This document shows positions 35,334-46,100 of a stretch of 64,000 nt of DNA, in pieces. The translations under genes and the position numbers were made by a program. The notes under the pieces were generated by a model. It did no database searches, was not told the DNA's origin, and saw only the letters and a list, made by a program, of their open reading frames with translations. Location: the NCBI GenBank assembly GCA_009602735.1, contig WELA01003775.1, positions 199,159 through 263,158 on the forward strand, in the 5' to 3' direction. The stretch comes from Mesotaenium endlicherianum (taxonomy: Eukaryota > Streptophyta > Zygnematophyceae > Zygnematales > Mesotaeniaceae). Each line of letters starts with the position of its first letter. Within the stretch, counting starts at the first letter, position 1.

Positions 35334-38300
35334 TGGCGCGTGTGTGATGGCGTGCTCATAATGCTGTGGGGACCACCAGGGCCGCGAGGACGGGGAGCCA
35401 GCTGGGCAGGGCAGTGCCGCCTGTCATCAAGCAGTTCCGGCGCTGGGTCACGCGCCCCACCTGGCGCTTCCTGCGCAAGCTTCTGCCTCGCCAGGTGGCA
35501 GCAGCGCAGGCCTCAGAAGAGCAGCGCGCGGAGGAGGAGGAGGAGTACCTCGACGAAATGATGCTGGCCAATAAGTCTGCGGCACCTGGCAGCAGCAATA
35601 ATGGGCGGCGGGGGCGGCGGCGGCAGCGACTACGGCAGCAGCAGGAGGGGGACGGGGAGGAGGATGGAGGCGGCAAGGAGGGTGAGGGGGAAGAGGAGGA
35701 GGAGGGGGGGGGACGGGAGGAGGAGGGCAAGGAGGGGCGGGGTAAGCAGGAGAAGGGTCAAAAGGAAGGGGCGAAGAGCAGGGGAGTGCGGGACTTGGTG
35801 GCAGGCCTGCTGCCGTCCACCAGCAAGATCAGCATCGCCATTGTCGAATTCGTGGTGGGTGGGCTGGCGCGCTCGCGTGCGCGCTTCATGAACGCGTGTG
35901 TCCGCATGCGCGTACATCAGTGCGACTTCTGGTGTGCGCGTGCGCATGTGTGCGTGTGTATGTGTGTGTGTGTATGTGTGTGTGTGTGTGCGTGCGCGTG
36001 TGTGTGTTCCTTTGCTGTCGTATCTGCTCATGTGTGTGCATTTGTGTGCTTGCACGTACTAGGAGGGGAAAGTAATGGCTTCTTCAGAAGGGACGTCAGG
36101 GGGACAGAAATAAATCACGGGGATAAACAAAGCCTTGCTTCTTGTAGCATGGCATTCTGGAACGTCAGATGGCAAAGCTGTCAGGATGTGTCATCTGTTG
36201 TGGTTGTGCCACCTGTCGCCTGCAGGTGGGCCGGCTGATCCTGATGATGATGCTGCTGCTGCTGGTGGCGCTGCTGCTCCTCGGCTGCTCGGGGAGGGGA
36301 CTCCCCTTCCACGAGGCCTCTCTCGCCGCAACAGCTGGCGCCTCCGCCAACTCATCGACCGGCGAGCTGGATTTCCTTGTCCAGCTCTACGCACGCTACG
36401 TGCTGAGTCAGCGCCAGGCGATCGTGTACTTGCGCATCAACGGCCAGGAGATCTCCGCCGCCCGGGTGCGACGGCTCACGTGCAATGAGACAGCTGTCTA
36501 TCCCGAGCGCATGCAGTCCCTGCGCGACTGGTGGATGCTCGTGGCAGCACCAGCTGTCCCGGGGGTCAACGGCGTGTCGTTGCTCGGAGACCATAATGGC
36601 GGGGCCAATTTCACGGAGCTTACGTCCATGGCTGCTGTCTTTGAGTGCTATGATAAAGAGTAAGCGGCAACGCCCCCCCTCGCCTGTCAGCTGTGTCCTG
36701 CATGCTGCCCTCCCGCTAACGCCCCCCCTTCCCCCCTCCTCCCCTCCCACTCAACCTTATTATTTCATGATATTTGCTGTTGCTACATCTCAGGCCAGTG
36801 CACCCGCATCATGTCTAGCGCTGGCCTTCTTTATCCTCGACTGACCAATACGCGCACGCACACACACATACACATACACATACATACACACACACAGATA
36901 TACATACACTCATCCACGTGCGTGCGCTTTATTTAGCATAAGCACTGCTGTTGCATCTGAGGTTGCCATCCCATCCCATCCCACTGAGGCCAGCTCAGGA
37001 AGGGTGTGCCACTTCCCCCTACCTGAACAAGTAAACCCTGTGTGGGGCTGCAGAGGCACAGCTGCTGCTGCCGCTACTGCTGCTCTACCGGCTGACTGCC
37101 GCTGGGCTCTCATCCTATGCCACACTCCGTCTTTTCAGGAACGCCTTTTGAGCGAGCGTGATTCCGTGTCAGCCGGCCAACGCCTCCCGGGTTGGACCTC
37201 GGAGGTTCACACCTGCGCAGGCGCAGAGGGGTGGATATGTGCGTGCATGTATGCATAGACACATACACGTCTATGTGCAATGCTTGTACCTCCAAGCCGT
37301 TTCGTAACAATGACAGCAATGGCAACGTGCGTGCGTGCGTGCGCGCGTGCAGGCGGGTGGACGCGAGCGCCTTCCGGTGCCCCAGCCGCCCGCAGGCCGC
37401 ATTCCGGTCGGCGGCGGGCGAGTGCGGCACGCTGGCCATCCTGGACAACTCGCACGCGGAGCGGGAGGCTCTGCTCAACAACCTGTGGCTCACATGCGCG
37501 CTCGTGGCCATCCTGGGCGTGGGCGCCGCCGTCGTGGCCGCCGACGCGCAGAGCCTCTTCCTCTCGCCGCTGGAGCGCATGTTCTCCGTGGTCAAGTTCC
37601 TGGTGGGCAACAAGGACCCCCCCGGCAGGCTGGGCAAGTCGCAGCGCGTGCAGGAGCGGCGGCGCGAGCGGGAGGGCAAGCGGCGGCGGCGCGAGGAGGA
37701 GAAGCTAGAGCGGGCCGTGGAGAGGGGGCGGGAGGAGGAGTTTCGCGAGCAGATGGGGCGGCGGGAGGAGCGAGAGGAGCGCCGGGTGGAGAAGCGGCAG
37801 CGCAGGGAGGTGGTGAGGGGGGAGCGCGAGCGCGAGCGCGACGAGAAGTGGGACGAGAAGGTGGAGCGGAGGCGCAAGAGGCAGTCGTTGAGGAGGAGGA
37901 GGAGGAGGAAGGAGGGGAGCGGCGGCGAGGGCGGCGACAGAGGCGGGGGCTCTGACACGCCAGGTCAGCAGAGGGGGGCGCATACGCCACAGCCGTCAAC
38001 GAGCGATGCTTTGACGAGCTCCGACGACCGGCCAGGTGGCAGGATGGGAGGGCGTGTGCTCGCGAGCGGTTTGGGGGACCCCACTCCTGGCGCCGGGCTT
38101 GCGGGCGACAGAGAGCCGCTCGTTGGCACAGCAGCAACATCAGCATCCACATCATCGACACCAGCAGCACCCTCAACGGTGGAGATGCAGCCAGGTCTCG
38201 TCCAACGCATCTGGCGGGTACTCTGGCGTGTCCCCCGGGGGGAGGCTGACCCTCCTGAAGCCTCTCCTCTTGGAGAAGCAAGCCAGCAGGAGGGAGAGGG

Positions 38301-39192
38301 GAGCACACACGAGGGTCCACAGCAGCAGCAGCAGCAGCAGCAAAGAGGGGAAGGGGGAGTTCACGGAGGCTGGGAGGATGAGCAAGGGGGCGAGCCAAGG
38401 GGGGAGGGAGAGTGGAAGGGGGAGTCAGGGACGGAGGCAGAATCAGAGGGAGGGGCAGGAAAATGGAAGCAGCAGCAGAAGGAGGAGAACGAGGAGAAGG
38501 GGCAGATGAAGAAGGCAAGGGAGAAGGGCAGGGGGAAGAAGGAGAAGAAGGAGAAGAAGGAGAAGAAGAAGTGGAGGAGGAGAAGGGGAGAGGAGGGGGA
38601 GGAGGAGGAGACCGCCTTTGAAGCTGGAAAGAGGGCGAGGGAGGGGGAGCAGTTGGCCTTTGGAGAGAATGGCGTCGCGGACGCACAAGCGCCTGCTGAG
38701 AATCTTGAAAGAGAGGGCCAAAGGCCGCCAAATGATAGGCAGCTGGCACACACGCAGGGTGATGCGATGACACCTGGCATGATGACACCTCGCACACAAG
38801 GGCCCGGCACTACGGCTTCAGGCATGGTGACACCTGTCGCAACTGCGCCTGGCTTGCTGTTGCCAGGCGCGATGCCAGCTGGAGCACGGAAGGGACGCAG
38901 GATGGCGCGCTTGCGCACTTTTGGTGGGGGCAGCAGGCGAGTGGACAAGGGCACAGCACCGCCACATGGCAAGTTCTTGGGGTTTCTGTGGCCCTGCCGC
39001 GCTGCACTGGTCTGCTTTGGTGTGTCTGTGATGGAGGCAGCAACCTACTGTTGTGTCTGTCTTGTGTATGTGTGTGATTCATGTGTTGTCTCTTTGCAGG
39101 TGCTCCACCTCTCTCCTCCTTTGCCCAACAATGGTGCAACGGCAGCGTGCGTGCGTGCAGGAAGGCCTCACATGCCTCAGGCTCTTTGTTGA
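30977..39192 (+). CDS. Multipass membrane protein: Calx-beta domain, voltage-sensor-like bundle, extracytosolic sensor-like loop
   Basis: Exons 30977-31642, 32155-32286, 32652-32731, 33124-33234, 33492-33707, 34402-34617, 35380-35851, 36226-36659 and 37353-39192, phases consistent, about 1388 residues. Residues 1-222 are disordered and Ser/Gly-rich. Residues about 267-358 read as a Calx-beta repeat: GQDYELTQGELRFGDGE, CVPILPNRGY, TFEVVLTGADGG, VTILETD. Four hydrophobic segments follow near 370-395, 403-424, 427-448 (FFFMDVVALLGLFFFLP) and an Arg-rich S4-like helix (IARAARAARTGSQLGR, about 466-485). A further TM (632-652), a 165-residue extracytosolic region (ARYVLSQRQAIVYLRINGQE) and a last TM (819-839) lead to ADAQSLFLSPLERM and a long Lys/Glu-rich cytosolic tail. 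Algal and protist proteins with this membrane core often carry cyclase domains; none is seen here. Function is unknown; a calcium- or ligand-sensing role is inferred. The last exon's 3' end is uncertain. Confidence 0.7.
31938..32034. repeat. (CA)n microsatellite
   Basis: CA run with a short CG core near 31960, in intron 1 of the Calx-beta gene. Confidence 0.9.
34181..34401. repeat. TG/CG alternating tract at an intron 3' end
   Basis: About 200 bases of TG, CG and TGCG units run directly up to the splice acceptor of exon 6 of the Calx-beta gene, in place of an ordinary polypyrimidine tract. Confidence 0.85.
35241..35345. repeat. (TG)n tract
   Basis: TG repeats in intron 6 of the Calx-beta gene. 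A similar run fills 35938-36005 in the next intron. Confidence 0.9.
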
Positions 39193-39269
39193 TTGAAGCT
39201 CCTGCTGCTTCCACCCCCTTTCTCTTCTGCGCCTGCGCCTGCCACCTGCGCCTGCACCCTTGATGGCCC

Positions 39270-40122
39270 TTGACGCCAGTCATGGGCTGTGGCTGCTCCC
39301 CCAAACAAACATGTCGCGACCTCCTCGTCCAACGTATGGCAGGAGCAGGAGCAGGACCAGCAGACGGTGCCAGGTGTCCCGGGTGCCCCTCCAGCGAGGC
39401 TGCTGCGGCAGCAGGCGGGGTGAGTGGGAAGGAGAAGGGGGGCGGGGCGGACGGCAGCGACAACGGCGGCGGCGTGTGGCTGGTGTCGGACGCGTGGGCG
39501 CGCGTGAGCCGGCTGCTGGCCATCAACCAGACAGACGTGCGCATCATTGAGCGCGAGCTCGACAAGGTGCACACGCGCGCGCGCGCGCTCCCCCACCACC
39601 CCAATGCCTGACCTTCAAACCCTGAGCGCGGATATTTGACCCCTCCCCCCCCCCCTCCCTCCCCTCATTGTCTCTTGGTTGGGCTCCTGGGTGCTCTTAG
39701 CGCTTTGCTCCGGCAGTTTTCTTGCTCCTTGAAAATGACATGAGAAGACTTCGAGGAATGTAAGAGGGCACACATCGCGTGGTTGCAACGAGCGGTCTGC
39801 AACTTGCGTTCTCAGACTCGTTAAGTGACTTGCTGGCGCAAGCGTATGTGTGTTGCTCTTCTGCGCTCGGCGGGATGTGATGGGACGGGGAGTGGCGGTG
39901 GCGCAGGTGGAGCGCGCGTTTGGGTGGCCGCTGCTGGAGATGAGGCAATGGGCGCGCGACGTCATCTTCTGGAACGACATGGCGGCGTCGCTGGCCGCCT
40001 CGCTGTCTGCCGCCTTTCTCGACGAGTCCCTCACCCTTGGGGAGCTCCGGTGCGTGTGTGTGCGTGTGCTTGTGTGTGCGTGTGCTTGTGTGTGCATGCT
40101 CTTTTGTGTGTCTGTATGTGTC

Positions 40123-40162
<40 letters not shown>

Positions 40163-43100
40163 TGCATGCATAGCACCTGTCTGCTTACACTTTTGTATCT
40201 AGCACATATTCTGCAAGTTCATTATCTTTCCGTAGTCTCTCATCTTCTGAGAGGCCAGTGTGTGCACGCATGCACCTCTGTTGTCCTTGCAAGCACCAGG
40301 TCTGTAAGAGGGCCTCTGTTAGTCTTCGGGGTTCTGATTGAAGTCAGGGTTTGAGGCCGTACTCAGGTCCTCTCCCCCTCTCCTTCCCTTGCAGCCAGCC
40401 GTCTTCTTGTTTGTCTGCCCGTCTGTATGCCTGTGTCTCTTCCCTGAGTCTGTTCTTCTGTCTGGCAATCTGGCTGCGTGCTGTGCCTGTCTGTCTGCCT
40501 GTCTGTCTCTATGTCCGCCGGTTGCTCGGTCGTCTTCAAGCTTCCACCATTGCCCTCGTATTTTCCTGACTTTCTTTTATTATTCGATTCTTTCCCATTC
40601 CTTAATCTGTCAATGCTGTGCTCTCCATGGTGACACCTGGCAACCGGCCACGAGCCCAACTACCTGGTGACTGCAACTGCGATCGCGACCGCGCGCGGAG
40701 GCAACACCTGGCAACGCCTGATACTGCCTCGACCGCGTGTGTGGTGGCGACATCTGGCAGGTCCAAGGTGGCGCTGCTGTACAACTCCGTACGGCTGCCG
40801 CCGTGGGCGGCGCAGTCGTCGGAGGTGCGAGTGGCCGCCCGCCTGTGCAACGTGGCCGCTGCCATTCTCGGGGAGAGCCTGATGGGCCTGCAGGAGCAGG
40901 TAGGCAAGCGCGGGCGGGTGGGTGCGTGCCTGTGGGAGAGCGTGGCAAGTGTTGCGTGTATGCACACTGTGGACATTAAGGAATATAGAAGTGCCTGTGT
41001 TAGATGGAAGAAAGAAAGGAAGAGGGGGAGTGAGGGTCGCATGACCAGGTCGGGCAACGCACTCACATACGGTTCATGTCCAGCAGTGCGGCATTCTGTT
41101 GCATGTGCCAATTTCATGGAGTCGTAGGCGCTGACAAGCTCACTTGCCCTCCTCTGCCCGCGCGCGCGCGCACGCGTGCACGCACGCACGCGCACAACGT
41201 GCATTGGGAGAGCGCAACAACAACCGTGGCGGCAGGGGCTGGCAGTGCTGCGCAAGTTTGGCGTGGCGGTGGAGCGCAGCGAGAGCGTGAGCGTGGCCAT
41301 GCTGACGCGCACCGCCATCGCCGCCATCCTGCGCTTCGACCTGCTCTCCAAGCTGGGCGAGCCCGAGCCCCAGGTGGGCCCCCACCCAGAACCCTCCCCC
41401 CTACACTTCAAAGCCAAAACGTTGGACTCTTGTTTCTTGACAAGAACCTCCAACGCTTAACTTCTTCATATGCAATGCGAATTTCAGAACCTCGCCTTCC
41501 AGAGGCCGCCAGTGCCCCCAAACTCTCGAAACCGGATCTCAAACCCAAACCCAAATTCAATACTGATACCCAAACCCGAGCGCAGAATGTGAAACGCAAG
41601 CCTAGAGCTGAGACTGCCGAAAATCCAGCCCTCCACTCAGTGTTCCACCGTTTCAACAACATGCAAAGCGTGAGCCATGATGATCGAATCGCACACCTTG
41701 ACCCGACTTCCTCGCTTGCGGGGGAGCACTTTTGCCGCCTCTGTGCACGCGGGGCTTGCTCCTCCAGCCAGCTCCCAAAGCCTGCTCTTGGGGTGCGCAC
41801 GATACAGAGACAAGCCCCAACCAGGAGAGCCTAGAAGCGTTGTAACGCGTTCAGTCCTGCGACTGCCCTGCGTGCCGTGCTGATGCGCGCTGGCGGCCAT
41901 GGTCGCCGGCGGGGGGCGTGCCATTTCCGCCGGGCTCGGCGACAGCTTTCGCCTGCGATGGCTGATACTGCGCGTTCAGATTCAAAACTCTCACTCGGAA
42001 GGTCTCAACACTTGGTGTCGGCCGAGAGCCTGGATTGTCCCCTCCACTCTTTCGCCCCCTTAACTTCTCTCCGTCCTCACCCCTCCATCCCATCAACCTC
42101 ATCTTTCAAAGGGCTGCTGGCGGACGCTGACATCAGTTGCTCGCTCTTGCTGTCCACTACTGATTCATTCATTTTTGCGCTGACTTTGTGCTGACTAGCT
42201 CACTCCAGCTGGCCCGCGCTGACTCACCCTCTCAGTGGTGCTGAGTCACGCAGGGGTTTGCAGAGTATTCTCTGCGGAGGCTGTGGTCCCACCTGGTGGG
42301 GGTTGCACGCAGGCTGGCGGCGGGCCACCTGGCAGCCCAGGGCATCACCGTGCACGCGTCTTTCTGGAGCGTGCCTCTGAGCGCCATCTGGCACACCCTG
42401 CAGGCGTACAAGACGCACGCCCTGTACCACCGCCTGCTTGCCGAAGGTGCGCGGTCCTTGTTTCACTCACTCACTCACTCACGCCCCGTCACTTGATTTC
42501 TCTAGAGCAGATTGAAGTTGCTAGTCTTATGAAAGTCAAGCAAAACAACTTCTGGATGACACGTGTCCTTTCTCTTCTGACCCAGTAGGCCGACTCAGTA
42601 GGCGGGAGAAAGAGAGAGGTGCGCGTAGCGAGGCGGGCAGTGAAGAACATCAGACGTACAAATCATACGAGTATTGTGATATGTACTTGTGCTCAGTATG
42701 CGTGTATATTTGCACGTGTGTGCAAAGCTGCACAACACAAGTACGCAAGCACGCTTGTCGTGCGGATGGGCACCCTGTTTGGTCCCTCTTTCCGCCAGAA
42801 ACCAGATGGCCGAGATGCTTTTGCGGAAGAGACAAAGTGCCTGCCGAGAGGTCTGCTTGATGTACAATGTAAGCGCTCCTTCTTGTGCATCGCAGTGTTG
42901 GCAGAGGAGTGAGCAGAAGCTTGGACCAGATGGTCCCCTCTTGAACTGGCTTTGCTTTGTGTCTTCTTGTCTCCAAAGGCATGCAGGCACGGGGTGTGTC
43001 TGAACGCAGACCTAGCAGGCCTGCAACACGTGGTGCCCAAGAGGCCTGCCTCAGCCCTCCTCTGAATCTGAACCTCCTTTCTTTCTGTGCGGGCCTTCCT

Positions 43101-46100
43101 TTCATCGAAACGAGGGTGGGGTTTGGCGGGGGCGGGGNNNNNNNNNNNNNNNNNNNNNNNNNNNNNNNNNNNNNNNNNNNNNNNNNNNNNNNNNNNNNNN
43201 NNNNNNNGGCTGAGGGGGGGGGGGGGTTTGTGTCGCGTGTGTGTGTTGAATTGATTGTAAATCAGGCCTGCAGATGGGGCGGGCGGCCGCGCTGGCCAAG
43301 AAGAAGTCGGAGCTGCGGCGGTACGCGCGCGCCGCCTTCAAGAGGAGCGCGCGCGCGCTTCTGGAGGACTTTGGCGTGGAGGGTGGGACCGTCGCAAGCC
43401 TGGCACTGGGCGGCGGCCAGGTGGCGGCCCTGAGAGCCCGCCAGGTGGCGGTGAGGATCGCACGCGTGCCAAGCGTGAGCCGGGCCCTGGCGGCCGAAGC
43501 GTGCCTGAGGCCGCCCCTGGCGCGCCTGTGGCTGCTCCTCACTGCCCCCCTCCAGGTGCGCTTTGCCTCCTGCAATCCCTTCTCATTCCGCTCCGCTCCG
43601 CATGCCTAGTTGCATGTTCACACCCGCACGCACACATACACACACAAACATGCGCGCGTGCGAGCACGCATGCAGGCCTCCCATGTTCGAGTGCACAACT
43701 CTCACCCTGTTGTTTGTGCGCGCATGTGAGCAACACAGGAGTGCGTCAATCATCTCGTGTCTCAAATGGAGCCACACGGTGCCAGCAGCAGCGGCTCTTC
43801 TGGCGGCAGCAACGGCGCCGCCAGGCAGCACCAGGACAGGTCGCATGCCCCAACTGGCTCCTCTCTGCGGCGCTTGCAGGAGAGCCTGAGGCGCGAGGGG
43901 CAGGTGCTGCGCCTGTGGGCCAACCAGGAGGTGCCATATGTTGCATCCTCAGCAAACTTCTACTACTCCTTGCTTGAGCAACAGCAGCCGCAGCTGCAGC
44001 CGCAGCGAGCAGCTGGCGGGGAGGTGAAAAATGCAAGTGGTGGTGCTGCTGCTGCTTCTTTTGGCGCTCCTCTGGGGGTTTCTGGACCTGCACTCGGCAG
44101 AGGGGGGAGTCATCAGAAGCCCCTCCATGTGCCTGCAGAGCACGCGCTGATTTTTGCCGAGACTCTGGAGAGAGCTAGGGATGGGCGCCACCTGGCAGGC
44201 TTGCCGGAGGAAGGCGTGGACAGGGGGACAGATGAGCTTGCAAACGGCGGGCAGCAGTACCTTGGGATGTTCTCCAAGCCTGGTCTAGGGGGCCGCCAGG
44301 GGAGCAGCTGCAGCAGCAAGGCGGCGACAGCAGCAGGTGGGAGAGCAGACATCACGCTCGCAGCTGTGATGGAAAACCTTGAAGCGGTCCTGAACCGCGT
44401 TCACACTGTAGCGCTACGGGAGGGCTTGCCCGTGAGCGCTGGCGAGTGGCGGCAGATCGAAGCTGCTGCCAGAGAGCCAATGGAGGCAGCTGTTGGGGAC
44501 GTGCTGGGTCAGACGCTCCTCCTGAAGCTGCGCCGGCACACCGGCGCGACAGGTGGCGGCGCTGGGAGTGGATTTGGTGGTGGAAGTGGCGCCGGCCGGG
44601 AGTGGAACGGAATTTTCCCGGGAGTAGAGCCCGACGAGGAAGCACTTGGCGGCAGCGTGAGCAATAGGGATGTCTGGGCAGCTGGAAAGAGACAGGTGTT
44701 GCCGGGAAGCAATGTGGCCGGAGGCGCCGACAAGAGCAAGGCGGGTCGTTCGTCAGAAGGAGAGCAAGAGCTGCTGGCGCCGCCTCAACCACCCGCGCCG
44801 CCCGTAGCTGGGGCTGGGCCAGCTGGCGGCTCCAGGCAGGCAACAGGTGGCCAGGCAGGCGGGCGGCTGGTGAGCCTCGAGGTGCTGGAGGAGAGGGTGG
44901 AGGAGTGCCTGAGGGAGGAGATCCGGAAGGTGCTGTCCGCCGCCCACCTTCTCGTGCCCCTGCCTGCCAGGAGGGCTCAGCCCCTGGCGCGTCAAATTCC
45001 CCCCAGGGGGCAGAAGGAGCTCCATCAAACGCCTCCCGAAAGGGAGGGGGAGGGGCAGCTTCAAACGCCCCCTGGGGGGATTCGGCGGCCTGCCTTTCCC
45101 TTGAAGGAGTCGGCAGAGGAGAGGCGTGGGGAGGCTGAGGGTGAGGGAACTACAGGGGTAGATTGCTATGGGCTGCCACCTTCTTTCAGGGAGGGAGGTG
45201 TCGTGACGGGGGAAACAGCTGGCGCGCGCACAAGCGTAGGTGCGTCTGTGTCTGCAGCGGGAGCAGTAAGGGTCACCCTGAGAGAGCGCCAGATGGCAGG
45301 CTTGGGGCGTGCGCAAGCGCAGGAGAAGGGTGCGGGGACGAGGAGAGTGACGGCTGTTGCAGGCGTGCGGGGAGGGAGCACGGGAGGTGGACATGGGACG
45401 AGGGGGCGACAGGAGGCAAGCAGGCGTGCGTTGATGAGCATTGATGCTGAATTGAGGTATGGCATTGCGACACTTGTGGGACCGCCACCTCATCTATTCC
45501 GGCGGGCGGCAGAGGCGATAGAGCGGGCAGCAAGCGCAGCAGAGGCGCTCACTGCATTTAAGCAGCTGGTGGGGGCAAATGCCGACGTGCACATGCCACC
45601 TGTCTGGCCTGGCACCGTGAGTGAGGTACACCCTTGTGACGCTGCAATTTTTTCCCTTCCACCTGTCACCCATGCTCTTCCCGGCACGTTCACCCTTCAT
45701 GCATACAGCTGTGCAAAAGCGGTGCATGTGCGCGCACGCGTTTCCCGCTGCCTTGGCCGACGCCGTGACGTGGGAGGCATATTCCTTCTGCACTCACTCG
45801 TGCGCCACCTGCCACCTGTCATGCAGCTATCGGAAGCGCAGCCTGGCCCCCGGGTCCTTCCTCCACATGCGCGTGTGTGAGGCTGCGTGTCTGCACGTGT
45901 GTCTGCGGGACTATGTGCGGGTGTGTACGTGCACGTGTACGTGTGCGTGCCTGTGCACGTGCATGCATTCATATCTGTCCCAATGTAAGCGCGTGTGCCA
46001 ACGTGCAGGTCTGCGTCTTGCGCGCATTTGGGTGCCTGTGCTCGTGGGTGCGCACGTGAAGTTTGCCAGCGTGCCACCCGTCGACCCCTCACTGCCTTGC

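Noticed and set aside
37592-38797. A 401-codon minus-strand frame opposite the tail of the Calx-beta gene
   Set aside because: Pro/Ser/Leu-rich complement of the Lys/Glu-rich coding strand; the plus frame joins in phase to eight other exons.
39270-39330. N-myristoylation and palmitoylation at MGCGCS
   Set aside because: The signature fits, but the true start of this gene is not established, so it is not claimed as a feature.
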